Of a stretch of 64,000 nt of DNA, positions 49,758 to 62,257 are shown piece by piece. The position numbers and the translations under genes are program-made. The notes beneath the pieces were generated by a model. That model had not been told where the DNA came from. It ran no database searches and saw nothing but the letters and a program-made list of their open reading frames with translations. The first letter of the stretch is position 1; each line of letters starts with the position of its first letter. Source of the stretch: Pseudomonas duriflava (GTDB lineage Bacteria; Pseudomonadota; Gammaproteobacteria; Pseudomonadales; Pseudomonadaceae); NCBI RefSeq assembly GCF_007830155.1, contig NZ_VLKY01000001.1, positions 124,001 to 188,000 of the forward strand. The letters are read 5' to 3'.

Positions 49758-50606
49758 ATGTCCACTCCTGGCACGCTTTACATCGTCGCGACGCCCATCG
49801 GCAACCTGGAAGATATCAGTGCCCGAGCGTTACGTATCTTAAAGGAAGCGGCTCTGATCGCAGCAGAGGATACGCGGCATTCGTCACGATTATTACAGCA
49901 TTTTGGAATCAATACGCCTTTGGCTGCCTGCCATGATCATAACGAACGAGAGCAGGGCGGTCGTTTTATCAACCAATTACTGGCTGGTGAGAGTGTGGCG
50001 TTGATTTCTGATGCTGGAACGCCCTTGGTCTCTGACCCGGGCTTTCATCTGGTACGTCAGGCCCGTGCTGCGAATATTCCTGTTGTACCTATTCCTGGAG
50101 CATGTGCTGCGATCGCAGCATTGTCAGCGGCTGGGCTGCCTTCGGATCGTTTCATCTTCGAAGGTTTCCTGCCTGCCAAGACTACGGCCCGGCGGACGCG
50201 TCTGGAAGCACTCAAGGAAGAGGAGCGTACGTTGATCTTTTATGAGGCGCCGCATCGTTTGTTGGAAAGCCTGCAGGACTTATCTGCAGTGTTGGGGGGC
50301 GCACGCCTGGCAGTCCTGGCCAGAGAGCTGACGAAAACCTTTGAGACGATTAAAGATGCACCGCTGGCTGAATTGTGTTGCTGGGTTGAGGCGGATGCGA
50401 ATCAGCAGCGAGGTGAGTGCGTCTTGTTGGTAGCGGGATGGGAGCCATTGCAAAAGGATGAGCTTAGTGCAGAAGCTATACGGGTTCTGGAGCTTTTGTT
50501 AGCCGAGTTGCCGCTCAAGCGTGCTGCGGCTCTGGCGGCAGATATTACTGGAGCACGTAAGAATGCGCTGTATCAGCATGCACTTGAGAAACAAAACAAA
50601 ACTTGA
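49758..50606 (+). CDS. rsmI: 16S rRNA (cytidine-1402-2'-O)-methyltransferase RsmI
   Basis: A 282 aa SAM-dependent enzyme (formerly YraL) that 2'-O-methylates C1402 in the ribosomal P site. Visible motifs are [58 protein letters not shown], the tetrapyrrole-methylase-like [18 protein letters not shown] and [13 protein letters not shown]. Together with lpoA, yraN, diaA and dolP it forms the conserved divergent pair. The RNase P RNA gene starts 40 bases after the stop. Confidence 0.96.
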   Translation: MSTPGTLYIVATPIGNLEDISARALRILKEAALIAAEDTRHSSRLLQHFGINTPLAACHDHNEREQGGRFINQLLAGESVALISDAGTPLVSDPGFHLVRQARAANIPVVPIPGACAAIAALSAAGLPSDRFIFEGFLPAKTTARRTRLEALKEEERTLIFYEAPHRLLESLQDLSAVLGGARLAVLARELTKTFETIKDAPLAELCCWVEADANQQRGECVLLVAGWEPLQKDELSAEAIRVLELLLAELPLKRAAALAADITGARKNALYQHALEKQNKT

Positions 50607-50646
50607 GGTTGTTATACGTAAGGCATCTCGTTACCCTTGCGCCTGG

Positions 50647-51000
50647 AGAGTCGATTGGGCAGTCGCTGTTCCTGCTGTTTACAGTAGGAAGGGAGGAAAG
50701 TCCGGGCTCCGCAGGGCAAGGTGCCAGGTAATGCCTGGGAGGCGTGAGCCTACGGAAAGTGCCACAGAAAATAACCGCCTAAGCGCGTAAGCGCCGGTAA
50801 GGGTGAAAAGGTGCGGTAAGAGCGCACCGCACGACTGGCAACAGTTCGTGGCTAGGTAAACCCCACCTGGAGCAAGACCAAATAGGAATCCATAGGCGTG
50901 GCCCGCGCTGGATTCGGGTAGGTCGCTTGAGGCAGTCAGTGATGGCTGTCCTAGAGGAATGACTGTCCTCGACAGAACCCGGCTTACAGATCGACTCTCC
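50647..51000 (+). ncRNA. rnpB: RNase P RNA (M1 RNA), bacterial type A
   Basis: The catalytic RNA that matures tRNA 5' ends. The 5' end AGAGTCGATT (50647) pairs with AGATCGACTCTCC at the 3' end (50988-51000). Between them are the conserved GAGGAAAGTCCGGGC (50693-50707), the ACAGAAAATAACCGCC block (50764-50779) and AGAGGAATGACTGTCC-type P4 partner sequence near 50953-50968. Length about 354 bases is normal for type A. The gene lies between rsmI and mraZ, as in other pseudomonads. A run of T/C (51000-51015) after the closing helix may end it. Confidence 0.95.
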
Positions 51001-51199
51001 TCCTTTTTCCCCTTCTCCTGTCCATCCTATCCCTCCCATTAGCTTGAGCTTTTGATTCAAGTATTACTTTAAGTAGCGTGGCTAATTGATTGAGTTTATT
51101 TCCGTTTGTCGGAAAATTATGAGCCATGCCGTTTCGTTAAATGTATGGAAAAACCTGTAACTCATTCGGCTGTAAGCATTTTTGGCTGGAGGGCTCGCC

Positions 51200-51229
51200 T
51201 TGACGGTGGGGGGAGCGCGTCAATATAGT
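51200..51229 (+). promoter_or_regulatory. sigma-70 promoter of the dcw cluster
   Basis: TTGACG (51200-51205), an 18-base spacer, TATAGT (51224-51229). Transcription would start near 51236, just before the MraZ boxes, leaving a leader of about 65 bases to the mraZ start. Confidence 0.65.
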
Positions 51230-51237
51230 GTGCCCCT

Positions 51238-51272
51238 GTGGTACGAAGTGGTTAAAAGTGGGATTTAATGGT
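51238..51272 (+). promoter_or_regulatory. MraZ operator: four 10-bp-phased boxes
   Basis: GTGGT (51238-51242), GTGGT (51248-51252), GTGGG (51258-51262) and ATGGT (51268-51272), each separated by five bases. MraZ is known to bind direct repeats of a TGGG-type core with ten-base periodicity upstream of its own gene, and this array sits directly after the predicted transcription start. Confidence 0.72.
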
Positions 51273-51301
51273 AGGGGAAGCCAGCCAAAGGAATCGCCGA
51301 T

Positions 51302-51757
51302 TTGTTCCGCGGAGCGAGTGCCATAAGTCTTGACGTTAAAGGGCGCCTCTCGATGCCGAGTCGGTATCGGGATGAGCTTCTTGAGCGTTGTGCAGGGCAC
51401 CTTATCGTGACGATCGATGCCATTGATCCATGCCTTTGCGTTTACCCCCTTCCTGAATGGGAAATCATCGAAAGCAAACTTCGTGAACTTCCTTCCTTAA
51501 GAGAAGAGTCGCGACGTTTGCAGCGTTTGCTCATTGGTAATGCGGTAGACCTGGAGCTTGACGGTAGCGGCCGCTTTTTAATCCCGCCCCGGCTCAGGGA
51601 GTATGCCCATTTGGATAGGCGCGCTGTACTAGTAGGACAGCTGAACAAGTTTCAGTTGTGGAATGAGGATGCCTGGAATGGCCTGTGTGAAAACGACCTC
51701 AAGGCAATCAAGGAACCCGGCGGTCTGCCGGATGAACTGCGCGATTTAATCCTGTGA
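51302..51757 (+). CDS. mraZ: transcriptional regulator MraZ
   Basis: A 151 aa AbrB/SpoVT-fold repressor of the dcw cluster, with two swapped-hairpin repeats: [23 protein letters not shown] and [24 protein letters not shown]. It starts at TTG 51302 (MFRGAS), the position where homologues start; AAAGGA lies nine bases upstream, and no in-frame ATG gives the full first repeat. TTG should limit the amount of this autoregulator. It overlaps rsmH by four bases (GTGA). Confidence 0.95.
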   Translation: MFRGASAISLDVKGRLSMPSRYRDELLERCAGHLIVTIDAIDPCLCVYPLPEWEIIESKLRELPSLREESRRLQRLLIGNAVDLELDGSGRFLIPPRLREYAHLDRRAVLVGQLNKFQLWNEDAWNGLCENDLKAIKEPGGLPDELRDLIL

Positions 51758-52694
51758 ATACGACTACTGCATTTACCCATGTTACCGTCCTGCTCGATGA
51801 AGCCGTCGAGGCTTTGGCTGTACGTCCCGAAGGGCTTTATATAGATGGTACTTTTGGTCGAGGAGGCCATAGCCGCGCGATCCTGAAACGACTTACCGGC
51901 GGGGGACTGCTTGGCTTCGACAAGGATCCACAAGCGATCCTGTCGGGACAAGCACTGGCGGCCGAAGACGGCCGCTTTGTCATTGTGCAAAGCAGCTTTG
52001 CTGATATGGGGCTGGCCTTGGCCGAGCGTGGCTGGGCAGGGCGCGTGGACGGTATTCTTCTGGATTTAGGCGTTTCCTCTCCGCAACTGGATGATCCTGA
52101 GCGCGGCTTCAGTTTCATGCATGACGGCCCATTGGACATGCGGATGGATCCTACGCAGGGACTCAGCGCAGCCGATTGGCTGATTTCGGCCAGCGAGGAT
52201 GATATTGCCCGAGTATTTCGTGACTATGGCGAAGAGCGTTTCGCCAAGCGTATGGCTCGTGCCGTTGTGCAGCGTCGCCAGGAGCAACCATTCACGCGTA
52301 CTGCAGATTTGGCTTTGGTACTGAAAGAAGCCAATCCAGCCTGGGAGAAAGGCAAGCATCCTGCGACGCGAGCTTTCCAGGGGTTGCGCATCTTTATCAA
52401 TAATGAGTTAGGCGACCTTGAAAGAGGACTCGAGGCGGCTTTCGATGCGCTCGCCGTTGGAGGGCGACTGGTCGTAATCAGCTTCCATTCGCTGGAAGAT
52501 CGTATTGTTAAGTTGTTTATGCGCCGACTTGCCAAGGGGGAGGCGGATAATCTGCCGCGTAATCTTCCTGTCCGTACCCAAGCGTTTGAGCCTCGTGCAC
52601 GTTTGGTGGGTAAGCCGATCTACGCATCGGATGCCGAGCTTTCTGTAAATCCACGATCCCGCAGTGCAGTCATGCGTATTGCGGAGAAGCTGCG

Positions 52695-52698
<4 letters not shown>
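51754..52698 (+). CDS. rsmH: 16S rRNA (cytosine-1402-N4)-methyltransferase RsmH
   Basis: A 314 aa enzyme (formerly MraW) that N4-methylates C1402, the same nucleotide RsmI modifies 2'-O. It starts at GTG 51754. Motifs are [28 protein letters not shown] (SAM site), [23 protein letters not shown] and [14 protein letters not shown]. Translation is coupled to mraZ and to ftsL (4-base overlaps). Both C1402 methyltransferases are therefore encoded within 2 kb of each other. Confidence 0.97.
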
Positions 52699-54735
<2,037 letters not shown>

Positions 54736-54736
<1 letters not shown>

Positions 54737-56202
54737 TGTCCATACCTCTCAATCAGCTATTGCCTCAAACCGATAGCCCCGTGTTGATCGAAGGATTGAC
54801 GCTGGACAGCCGAAGCGTACAGAAGGGTTACTTGTTTTTCGCTATTCCTGGCGGACGGCAGGATGGTCGCGTGCATATTGCTGATGCCCTGGCACAGGGA
54901 GCTGCGGCTGTAGCCTATGAGATTGAAAACGCGCCAGACCTGCCCGCTAGTGGCTCGGTTCCGCTTATTCCTGTGAGAGGTTTGGCTGGCCAGTTATCCG
55001 CTATTGCTGGGCGTTTTCATGGTAATCCCAGCCATAAGCTCCGTTTGGTAGGCGTTACTGGAACCAACGGAAAGACCAGTGTTACGCAGTTGATCGCGCA
55101 GGCTTGTGATCGATTGGGACAGCGTTGCGGCATTGTTGGAACTCTGGGGACAGGCTTTTATTCGGCTCTCCAAAGTGGGAGCCATACCACGCCGGATGCC
55201 TTATCTGTACAGGCGACCTTGAGTCACCTTGAGCGGCTCGGTGCGCAATCCGTAGCGATGGAAGTTTCTTCACACGGCCTGGATCAAGGGCGTGTAGCCG
55301 CAGTGAATTTTGAGGTTGCCGTCTTCACTAACCTGTCCCGAGATCACCTCGATTATCACGGTACGATGGAAGCTTATGCGCAGGCCAAGTCTGCCCTTTT
55401 CAAGTGGCCTGGGCTCAAGACTCGCGTTATCAACATTGATGATGAGTTAGGGGCGCGTCTGGCCTCCGAGCCTCAACCATCAACCTTGATTACCTATAGT
55501 CTCGATAACCCTGCGGCTACGCTGTACTGCCGGCAGGCAGTATTCAGTGATGAGGGTATTCGAGCTGGGCTGGCTACCCCCGCAGGCGACAAGGTCATGA
55601 ATAGTCCACTGATCGGACGATTCAACCTGAGCAATCTACTGGCTACGGTAGCTGCCTTATTGGGTATGGGGTATCCGTTAGACGATATTCTTCATGTGGT
55701 TCCTCATCTGCAGGGGCCAGCTGGGCGTATGCAGCGTTTAGGTGGCGGGAAGGTGCCACTGGTTATTGTCGATTATGCCCACACGCCTGATGCGCTCGAA
55801 AAAGTACTTCTTGCCTTGCGGCCTCATACACAAGGTCAACTGATCTGCCTATTCGGCTGCGGTGGTGACCGCGATAGCGGTAAACGTCCCTTGATGGCCC
55901 GCATCGCTGAACGCTTGGCAGATATTGTCGTAGTAACTGACGACAATCCACGCACCGAGCCGAGCGAACGGATCATTGCTGATATCCGGGCCGGCTTTGT
56001 CATGCCAGAAAAAGCCATATTTATTTCTGCTCGTGATGCCGCTATCGCCTATGCCATCAATATGGCTACACCCCAGGATGTAGTACTGCTCGCTGGGAAG
56101 GGGCATGAGGACTATCAGGAAGTCTCAGGTGTAAGAATGCCTTTTTCTGATCTGAAGCACGCCCGTCAGGGGCTGGCCATAAAGGAAGCCGATCATGCTT
56201 AA
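54736..56202 (+). CDS. murE: UDP-MurNAc-L-Ala-D-Glu:meso-diaminopimelate ligase MurE
   Basis: A 488 aa Mur ligase. The ATP loop is VTGTNGKTSVTQL (about 106-118), with MEVSSHGLDQGRV and IVDYAHTPDALEKVL downstream. The substrate-selecting motif reads DDNPRTEP; DNPR is diagnostic for meso-diaminopimelate rather than lysine. The peptidoglycan is therefore of the usual Gram-negative type. The start overlaps the ftsI stop by one base. Confidence 0.97.
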
Positions 56203-57562
56203 GCCTATGTTTCTTCAGGACTTAGTGGCTCCACTTTCGGCTCGTCTGAAAGGCCATAACGTTTCATTTTCAGCCGTTTCGACTGATAGCCGTACGATTA
56301 TGCCGGGGCAGCTGTTTATTGCACTGTCTGGCCCTCGCTTCGATGGACATGCCTATTTAAGTGAGGTCGCAGCTAAAGGCGCGGTCGCTGCCTTGGTGGA
56401 GCGGGAGCACCCTGCTATCGAGTTACCGCAACTGATTGTTAGCGATACACGCCAGGCGCTCGGGCAAATTGCCGCCCTGAACCGAGCCGGATTCCCGTAT
56501 CCGGTAGCTGCAGTTACTGGTTCAAGCGGTAAGACAACAGTAAAGGAGATGCTGGCTTCTATCTTGCGCACCTGTGGGCCTACTCTGGCTACACAAGGTA
56601 ATTTGAACAATGATTTAGGCGCCCCGTTAACCTTACTGCAATTAGGGGAAGACCATCGTTACGCCGTTATCGAGCTGGGCGCTTCTCGGATAGGAGAAAT
56701 TGCTTATACGGTTGGGCTGACCCAGCCGCACGTTGCCATCATTACCAATGCCGGACGTGCTCATGTAGGGGAGTTCGGAGGCGTAGAGAAGATCATTGAA
56801 GCCAAGGGTGAAATTCTCGAAGGGTTGGTTTCAGGGGGGGTCGCTGTACTCAACCGGGACGATAAAGCTTTCGAGCAATGGCAGGCTCGCGCCAGCGGTC
56901 ATGAAGTATGCAGTTTCGGTTTAAACGAAATGGCTACCTTTCGAGCCGTTGAGCTTGCACGTGATGCCCGTGGCTGTTCAAGTTTTTCTATGATCTGCCC
57001 GGCAGGTCAGGCACGTATCCAACTCAATCTACTGGGCGAGCACAACGTACTAAATGCTCTAGCAGCAGCTGCTGCCGCTCATGCCGTAGGGATATCAATT
57101 GAATCCATTGTTATAGGGCTCGAGGCGTTGCAGCCAGTCAAAGGGCGCACTGTCGTCAAACGGGGCGCTCAGGGTGCCCGCGTTATTGATGACAGTTACA
57201 ACGCTAATCCGGGTTCCATGAAGGCAGCAGTCGATGTGCTAAGTGGTTTTACGGGCCGGACCGTTCTTGTCGCAGGCGACATGGGGGAGTTGGGAGAGTG
57301 GGCCACCGAGGCGCATGCCGAACTGGGCAGCTATGCCCATAACAAAGTTTCAGCCTTGTACGGTGTTGGGCCATTGATGGCACATGCGGTCGAGGCTTTT
57401 GGTGTTAACGCCCGGCACTTCGCTGACCAATCCGACCTGATCAATGCTCTGCTATCTGAAAGCGGCCCGGATTGCACTTTTTTAATCAAAGGTTCGCGTA
57501 GTGCAGCGATGGATAAAGTCGTTCTGGCGCTGTGCAATAAAGATGTTGAGGAGAAACACTGA
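56195..57562 (+). CDS. murF: UDP-MurNAc-tripeptide:D-Ala-D-Ala ligase MurF
   Basis: A 455 aa Mur ligase that adds D-Ala-D-Ala to complete the pentapeptide. The ATP loop is [15 protein letters not shown] (about 108-122), then [14 protein letters not shown], typical of MurF, and the C-terminal [18 protein letters not shown]. The ATG lies eight bases inside murE. TGATG joins it to mraY. Confidence 0.97.
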   Translation: MLKPMFLQDLVAPLSARLKGHNVSFSAVSTDSRTIMPGQLFIALSGPRFDGHAYLSEVAAKGAVAALVEREHPAIELPQLIVSDTRQALGQIAALNRAGFPYPVAAVTGSSGKTTVKEMLASILRTCGPTLATQGNLNNDLGAPLTLLQLGEDHRYAVIELGASRIGEIAYTVGLTQPHVAIITNAGRAHVGEFGGVEKIIEAKGEILEGLVSGGVAVLNRDDKAFEQWQARASGHEVCSFGLNEMATFRAVELARDARGCSSFSMICPAGQARIQLNLLGEHNVLNALAAAAAAHAVGISIESIVIGLEALQPVKGRTVVKRGAQGARVIDDSYNANPGSMKAAVDVLSGFTGRTVLVAGDMGELGEWATEAHAELGSYAHNKVSALYGVGPLMAHAVEAFGVNARHFADQSDLINALLSESGPDCTFLIKGSRSAAMDKVVLALCNKDVEEKH

Positions 57563-58644
57563 TGTTGCTGCTGCTGGCGGAGTTCCTGCAACAGTTCTAC
57601 AAGGGCTTCGCGGTCTTTCAATACCTGACCCTTCGCGGCATTTTTGGCGTTTTGACAGCTCTTGTGCTGGCACTTACGCTCGGTCCGTGGATGATCCGTA
57701 CCCTACAGATTCGGCAGATCGGCCAAGCGGTCCGTCATGATGGGCCACAGTCGCATTTGTCCAAATCTGGAACGCCCACCATGGGAGGGGCCCTGATCCT
57801 TACCTCGATTGGTATCAGTACCCTTCTCTGGGCCGATCTGACAAATCGCTACGTGTGGACGGTTTTAGCGGTCACCTTCTTTTTTGGCGCCATCGGTTGG
57901 GTAGATGATTACCGCAAAGTAATCGAAAAAAACTCTCGAGGGTTGCCGAGCCGGTGGAAGTACTTCTGGCAATCAGTGTTCGGTCTAGGTGCAGCCTTTT
58001 TCCTATATATGACGGCAGAGTCGCCTATCGAAACGACCTTTATCGTGCCGCTGTTGAAAAACGTTGAAATTCCGCTGGGCATTTTCTTCGTCGTGCTGAC
58101 CTATTTCGTTATCGTAGGCTCGAGTAATGCCGTCAATTTGACCGATGGCTTGGATGGGCTGGCCATTATGCCTACCGTCATGGTCGGGGGAGCGCTGGGC
58201 ATCTTTTGCTACCTTTCGGGTAACGTGAAATTTGCCGATTACCTGCTCATTCCTTATGTCGAGGGTTCAGGCGAGCTGATTGTATTTTGTGGCGCCCTGA
58301 TTGGGGCTGGCCTGGGCTTTCTATGGTTTAACACCTATCCCGCCATGGTTTTCATGGGCGACGTTGGCGCCCTGGCGCTAGGGGCCGCACTAGGCACTAT
58401 CGCTGTCATTGTTCGCCAGGAGATTGTGCTCTTTATCATGGGAGGCGTTTTCGTAATGGAAACGCTGTCAGTCATGATTCAAGTCGCTTCCTTCAAGCTC
58501 ACCGGACGTCGCGTTTTTCGTATGGCCCCTATTCATCATCATTTCGAGCTCAAGGGCTGGCCTGAGCCGCGCGTAATCGTAAGATTCTGGATCATTACCG
58601 TAATTCTGGTGTTGATTGGCCTGGCCACGTTAAAACTGAGGTAA
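57562..58644 (+). CDS. mraY: phospho-MurNAc-pentapeptide transferase MraY
   Basis: A 360 aa polytopic enzyme that links phospho-MurNAc-pentapeptide to undecaprenyl phosphate, making lipid I. About ten membrane helices are expected. Active-site motifs include [24 protein letters not shown] (the catalytic Asp-Asp), [16 protein letters not shown] and the C-terminal [13 protein letters not shown] histidine cluster. It shares a base with murF. Confidence 0.97.
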   Translation: MLLLLAEFLQQFYKGFAVFQYLTLRGIFGVLTALVLALTLGPWMIRTLQIRQIGQAVRHDGPQSHLSKSGTPTMGGALILTSIGISTLLWADLTNRYVWTVLAVTFFFGAIGWVDDYRKVIEKNSRGLPSRWKYFWQSVFGLGAAFFLYMTAESPIETTFIVPLLKNVEIPLGIFFVVLTYFVIVGSSNAVNLTDGLDGLAIMPTVMVGGALGIFCYLSGNVKFADYLLIPYVEGSGELIVFCGALIGAGLGFLWFNTYPAMVFMGDVGALALGAALGTIAVIVRQEIVLFIMGGVFVMETLSVMIQVASFKLTGRRVFRMAPIHHHFELKGWPEPRVIVRFWIITVILVLIGLATLKLR

Positions 58645-58651
58645 AAGCATT

Positions 58652-59998
58652 ATGAGTCTGATCGCTTCTGACCAGTTTCGTATCGTGGTCGGCCTCGGTA
58701 AAAGCGGCATGTCACTGGTGCGCTATTTAGCACAGCAGGCCACACCGTTTGCGGTCGCCGATACGCGTGAAAATCCGCCGGAACTGGAAACCCTCCGGAC
58801 TCATTATCCTCAAGTGGATGTTCGCTGTGGCGAGCTGGACGTTGAATTTCTTGCACGTGCAAGCGAGCTGTATGTAAGCCCTGGTCTGTCTTTGCAGACA
58901 CCTGCTCTCATGGCGGCTGCCGACCGAGGGGTTCGGCTCTCGGGGGATATCGACGTTTTCTCACGAGCGGCCAAGGCTCCTATCATTGCTATTACAGGCT
59001 CTAATGCTAAAAGCACGGTCACAACTCTAGTAGGAGAAATGGCGCGAGAGGCCGGCAAGCGGGTCGCGATTGGCGGTAACTTGGGTACACCTGCCTTGGA
59101 CCTGCTGGCTGAGGACGTCGAGCTGTATGTTGTCGAGTTGTCCAGTTTCCAACTGGAAACCTGTGAGCGCCTGGAGGCCGAAGTCGCCACGGTACTCAAT
59201 GTCAGTGAAGACCACATGGATCGCTATAGCGGCATGGTGGCTTATCACTTGGCGAAACATCGTATCTTTCGAGGAGCTCGTCAGGTTGTAGTCAACCGTG
59301 ATGATCCCTTGTCCCGCCCCCTGATCTCGGACCAAGTGACCTGCTGGACCTTTGGTTATGGGCAGCCAGACTTTAAGGGTTTTGGTATTCGTGAAAGTGG
59401 CGGCGAAAAATATTTAGCTTTCGAGTTCGATCCCTTATTACCTGTTAAAGCACTCAAAATTCGTGGTGCACACAATCAGGCCAATGCGCTGGCAGCGTTA
59501 GCGTTGGGTCATGCTGCCGGTTTACCGTTCGAACCAATGCTAACTGCGTTGCGTACGTTTGCAGGTTTGCCCCATCGCTGCCAATGGGTCGGCGAGCACA
59601 AAGGTGTTAGTTACTACGATGACTCCAAGGCTACAAATGTAGGGGCAGCTCTTGCTGCCATTGAGGGGCTCGGTAGTGATATTGCCGGAAAGCTAGTGCT
59701 GCTCGCAGGAGGTGATGGTAAAGGAGCTGATTTCGAACCCCTACGTACGCCAGTCAGTACTTACTGTCGTGCCGTGATTCTTTTGGGACGCGATGCTGCG
59801 CGTGTTGCCGCTGCGCTGGATACAAGCGTTCCGCATGTATATGTGGATACCTTGGAGCAGGCAGTTTTGGCTGCGGCAGAACTGGCTCAGTCCGGTGATG
59901 CTGTTTTGCTATCGCCTGCCTGCGCCAGTCTTGATATGTTCCGCAATTTTGAAGAACGTGGCAGGTTATTTGCTCAAGCAGTAGAGGCGCTTCACTAA
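58652..59998 (+). CDS. murD: UDP-MurNAc-L-alanine:D-glutamate ligase MurD
   Basis: A 448 aa Mur ligase. The N-terminal nucleotide fold has VGLGKSGMSLVRYL, and the ATP loop is ITGSNAKSTVTTLVG (about 113-127), the pseudomonad form of the usual TGTNGKST. Further motifs are VELSSFQLETCERL, HRCQWVGEHKGVSYYDDSKATN and LSPACASLDMFRNFEERG. It starts seven bases after mraY, the widest gap within this run, and overlaps ftsW by one base. Confidence 0.97.
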   Translation: MSLIASDQFRIVVGLGKSGMSLVRYLAQQATPFAVADTRENPPELETLRTHYPQVDVRCGELDVEFLARASELYVSPGLSLQTPALMAAADRGVRLSGDIDVFSRAAKAPIIAITGSNAKSTVTTLVGEMAREAGKRVAIGGNLGTPALDLLAEDVELYVVELSSFQLETCERLEAEVATVLNVSEDHMDRYSGMVAYHLAKHRIFRGARQVVVNRDDPLSRPLISDQVTCWTFGYGQPDFKGFGIRESGGEKYLAFEFDPLLPVKALKIRGAHNQANALAALALGHAAGLPFEPMLTALRTFAGLPHRCQWVGEHKGVSYYDDSKATNVGAALAAIEGLGSDIAGKLVLLAGGDGKGADFEPLRTPVSTYCRAVILLGRDAARVAAALDTSVPHVYVDTLEQAVLAAAELAQSGDAVLLSPACASLDMFRNFEERGRLFAQAVEALH

Positions 59999-61197
59999 TG
60001 TTTTCACTGCTGCGTCCTTATCCGTCGCCACTGGCCAGTCGGAATGGTATCGACCTCGACTTTCCTTTACTGGCTGGCTGCCTGGCCTTGTTGGGGCTAG
60101 GGCTGGTCATGATTACTTCCGCCTCCTCGGAAGTAGCGGCTGCCCAAGCGGGAAATCCACTGTACTACATGATCCGCCATTTGATTTATTTGGTAATCGG
60201 CATTGTTAGCTGCGGTGTTGTGCTCATGATTCCTATGGCTACCTGGCAGCGTTTCGGGGGTATGCTGCTGATTGCTGCCTTCGTTGTGCTGATCATGGTG
60301 TTAATTCCGGGAATTGGTCGCGAAGTCAACGGCTCACTGCGCTGGATCGGGTTTGGTCTTTTTAACGTACAACCATCAGAACTGGCCAAGGTATTCGTGG
60401 TGATCTATCTCGCCGGCTACCTGGTTCGCCGTCAGGATGAGGTGCGCCATAGTTGGATGGGGTTCTTTAAGCCTTTTATTGTGTTGTTGCCCTTAGCAGG
60501 CCTGCTACTTCGGGAGCCAGATTTCGGAGCCACGGTTGTAATGATGGGGGCGGCGGCGGCCATGTTGTTCCTGGGAGGGGTTGGCCTGTTTCGCTTCGTG
60601 CTTATGGTCGTAGTGGCTGTTGGTGCTGTATTCGTTCTGGTTCAAACCCAGGAATATCGGATGCAGCGACTGATTACGTTCACGGATCCCTGGGCGGATC
60701 AATTTGGATCCGGTTATCAGCTTACGCAGGCCTTGATCGCGTTTGGTCGTGGCGGCTGGTTTGGTTTGGGCTTGGGAAACAGCATTCAAAAGCAATTTTA
60801 CCTGCCCGAAGCGCATACCGACTTCGTATTTGCCGTATTGGCCGAAGAGTTGGGCTTAGTCGGTGCGCTGGCAACTGTAGGCCTGTTTTTATTCGTTTGC
60901 ATTCGTGGGTTGTATATCGGTTATTGGGCTGAGCAGGCCAAGCAGTATTTCTCGGCGTATGTGGCTTACGGTTTATCCATGCTGTGGATTGGTCAGTTCT
61001 TGATCAACATTGGCGTGAACGTTGGTTTACTGCCTACCAAGGGGCTGACGTTGCCATTTCTTAGTTATGGGGGAAGTTCGCTGATCATTTGCTGCGTCAG
61101 CATGGCGTTACTGCTGCGGATTGAATGGGAGCGACGTACCTTACTTGTCGATGAGGAAGTCGAGTTTACCGAGGAGGACTTTGCCGATGTCCGGTAA
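59998..61197 (+). CDS. ftsW: septal peptidoglycan polymerase FtsW
   Basis: A 399 aa SEDS-family glycosyltransferase that polymerises lipid II with FtsI. About ten membrane helices are visible. Motifs are NGSLRWIGFGLFNVQPSELAKVFVVIYLAGYL, the catalytic-region LLREPDFGATVVM (Asp) and GLTLPFLSYGGSSLI near the end. Its last codons overlap murG by 11 bases. Confidence 0.97.
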   Translation: MFSLLRPYPSPLASRNGIDLDFPLLAGCLALLGLGLVMITSASSEVAAAQAGNPLYYMIRHLIYLVIGIVSCGVVLMIPMATWQRFGGMLLIAAFVVLIMVLIPGIGREVNGSLRWIGFGLFNVQPSELAKVFVVIYLAGYLVRRQDEVRHSWMGFFKPFIVLLPLAGLLLREPDFGATVVMMGAAAAMLFLGGVGLFRFVLMVVVAVGAVFVLVQTQEYRMQRLITFTDPWADQFGSGYQLTQALIAFGRGGWFGLGLGNSIQKQFYLPEAHTDFVFAVLAEELGLVGALATVGLFLFVCIRGLYIGYWAEQAKQYFSAYVAYGLSMLWIGQFLINIGVNVGLLPTKGLTLPFLSYGGSSLIICCVSMALLLRIEWERRTLLVDEEVEFTEEDFADVR

Positions 61198-62249
61198 CGT
61201 TCTCATTATGGCGGGCGGTACGGGCGGTCATGTTTTCCCAGCCCTTGCCTGCGCCCGCGAATTTCAGGCGAGAGGATTCACGGTCCACTGGTTAGGAACA
61301 CCAAGAGGTATCGAGAACGATATCGTACCTCAAGCCGGTTTGCCTCTTCACCGCATTACTGTAACTGGATTACGTGGCAAAGGACTTAAATCGCTGCTTA
61401 GTGCCCCCTTGCAATTAACCGGCGCCTTGCTGCAAGCCTTACGCATCATGCGTACGCTCAAGCCCGTATGTGTTTTAGGTATGGGAGGGTTCGTAACAGG
61501 GCCGGGTGGGCTGGCGGCACGTTTGTCAGGGGTTCCGCTGATCATCCACGAGCAGAATGCTGTTGCTGGAACTGCCAATCGCCTCTTGGCTCCCCTGGCT
61601 CGGCGTGTATGTGAAGGGTTTCCCGGTACGTTCTCTGCTTCTGTAAAACGGCTGAGCACAGGCAACCCTGTGCGTACGGAGCTGTTCCTGAACGACTCAC
61701 GTATGGCTTTAGCTGGCCGGCCAGCACACCTATTGGTTTTAGGTGGAAGCCTAGGTGCAGAACCATTGAACAAATTATTGCCAGAAGCCCTGGCGCAAGT
61801 ACCGGTCCATCTACGCCCCATCATTCGCCACCAGGCTGGACGCCAGCATGCCGATGTAACAGCTGAGCGCTATGGAGCCGCCGGTATACAGGCCGAAGTT
61901 TTGCCTTTTATTTCTAATATGGCGCAAGCGTATGCCTGGGCAGATCTGGTGATCTGCCGCGCTGGAGCATTGACTGTAAGCGAATTAACTGCAGCAGGAC
62001 TGCCAGCTTTTCTAGTTCCGCTCCCGCATGCCATTGATGATCACCAGACACGCAATGCTGAATTCTTGGTGAATGAAGGCGCCGCTGCCTTGTTCCCGCA
62101 AAAGACGACGAGTGCAGCGGAGCTCGCTGCACAGCTAACAGAGGTTTTGATGCAACCCGAACGACTGATTGCCATGGCTGCTCGTAGCCGTGCCTTGGCC
62201 AAGCCTGATGCAACCCAAGCCGTAGTCAACGCTTGCTTGGAGGTAACCC

Positions 62250-62257
<8 letters not shown>
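61187..62257 (+). CDS. murG: lipid II synthase MurG (UDP-GlcNAc transferase)
   Basis: A 356 aa GT28 enzyme that adds GlcNAc to lipid I. The N-terminal glycine loop is [30 protein letters not shown] and the second loop [13 protein letters not shown] follow, and [32 protein letters not shown] binds the UDP-sugar. ATG 61187 was chosen because GAGGAGG lies about nine bases upstream and it gives the normal start; the longer frame to 61121 is inside ftsW. Confidence 0.97.
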
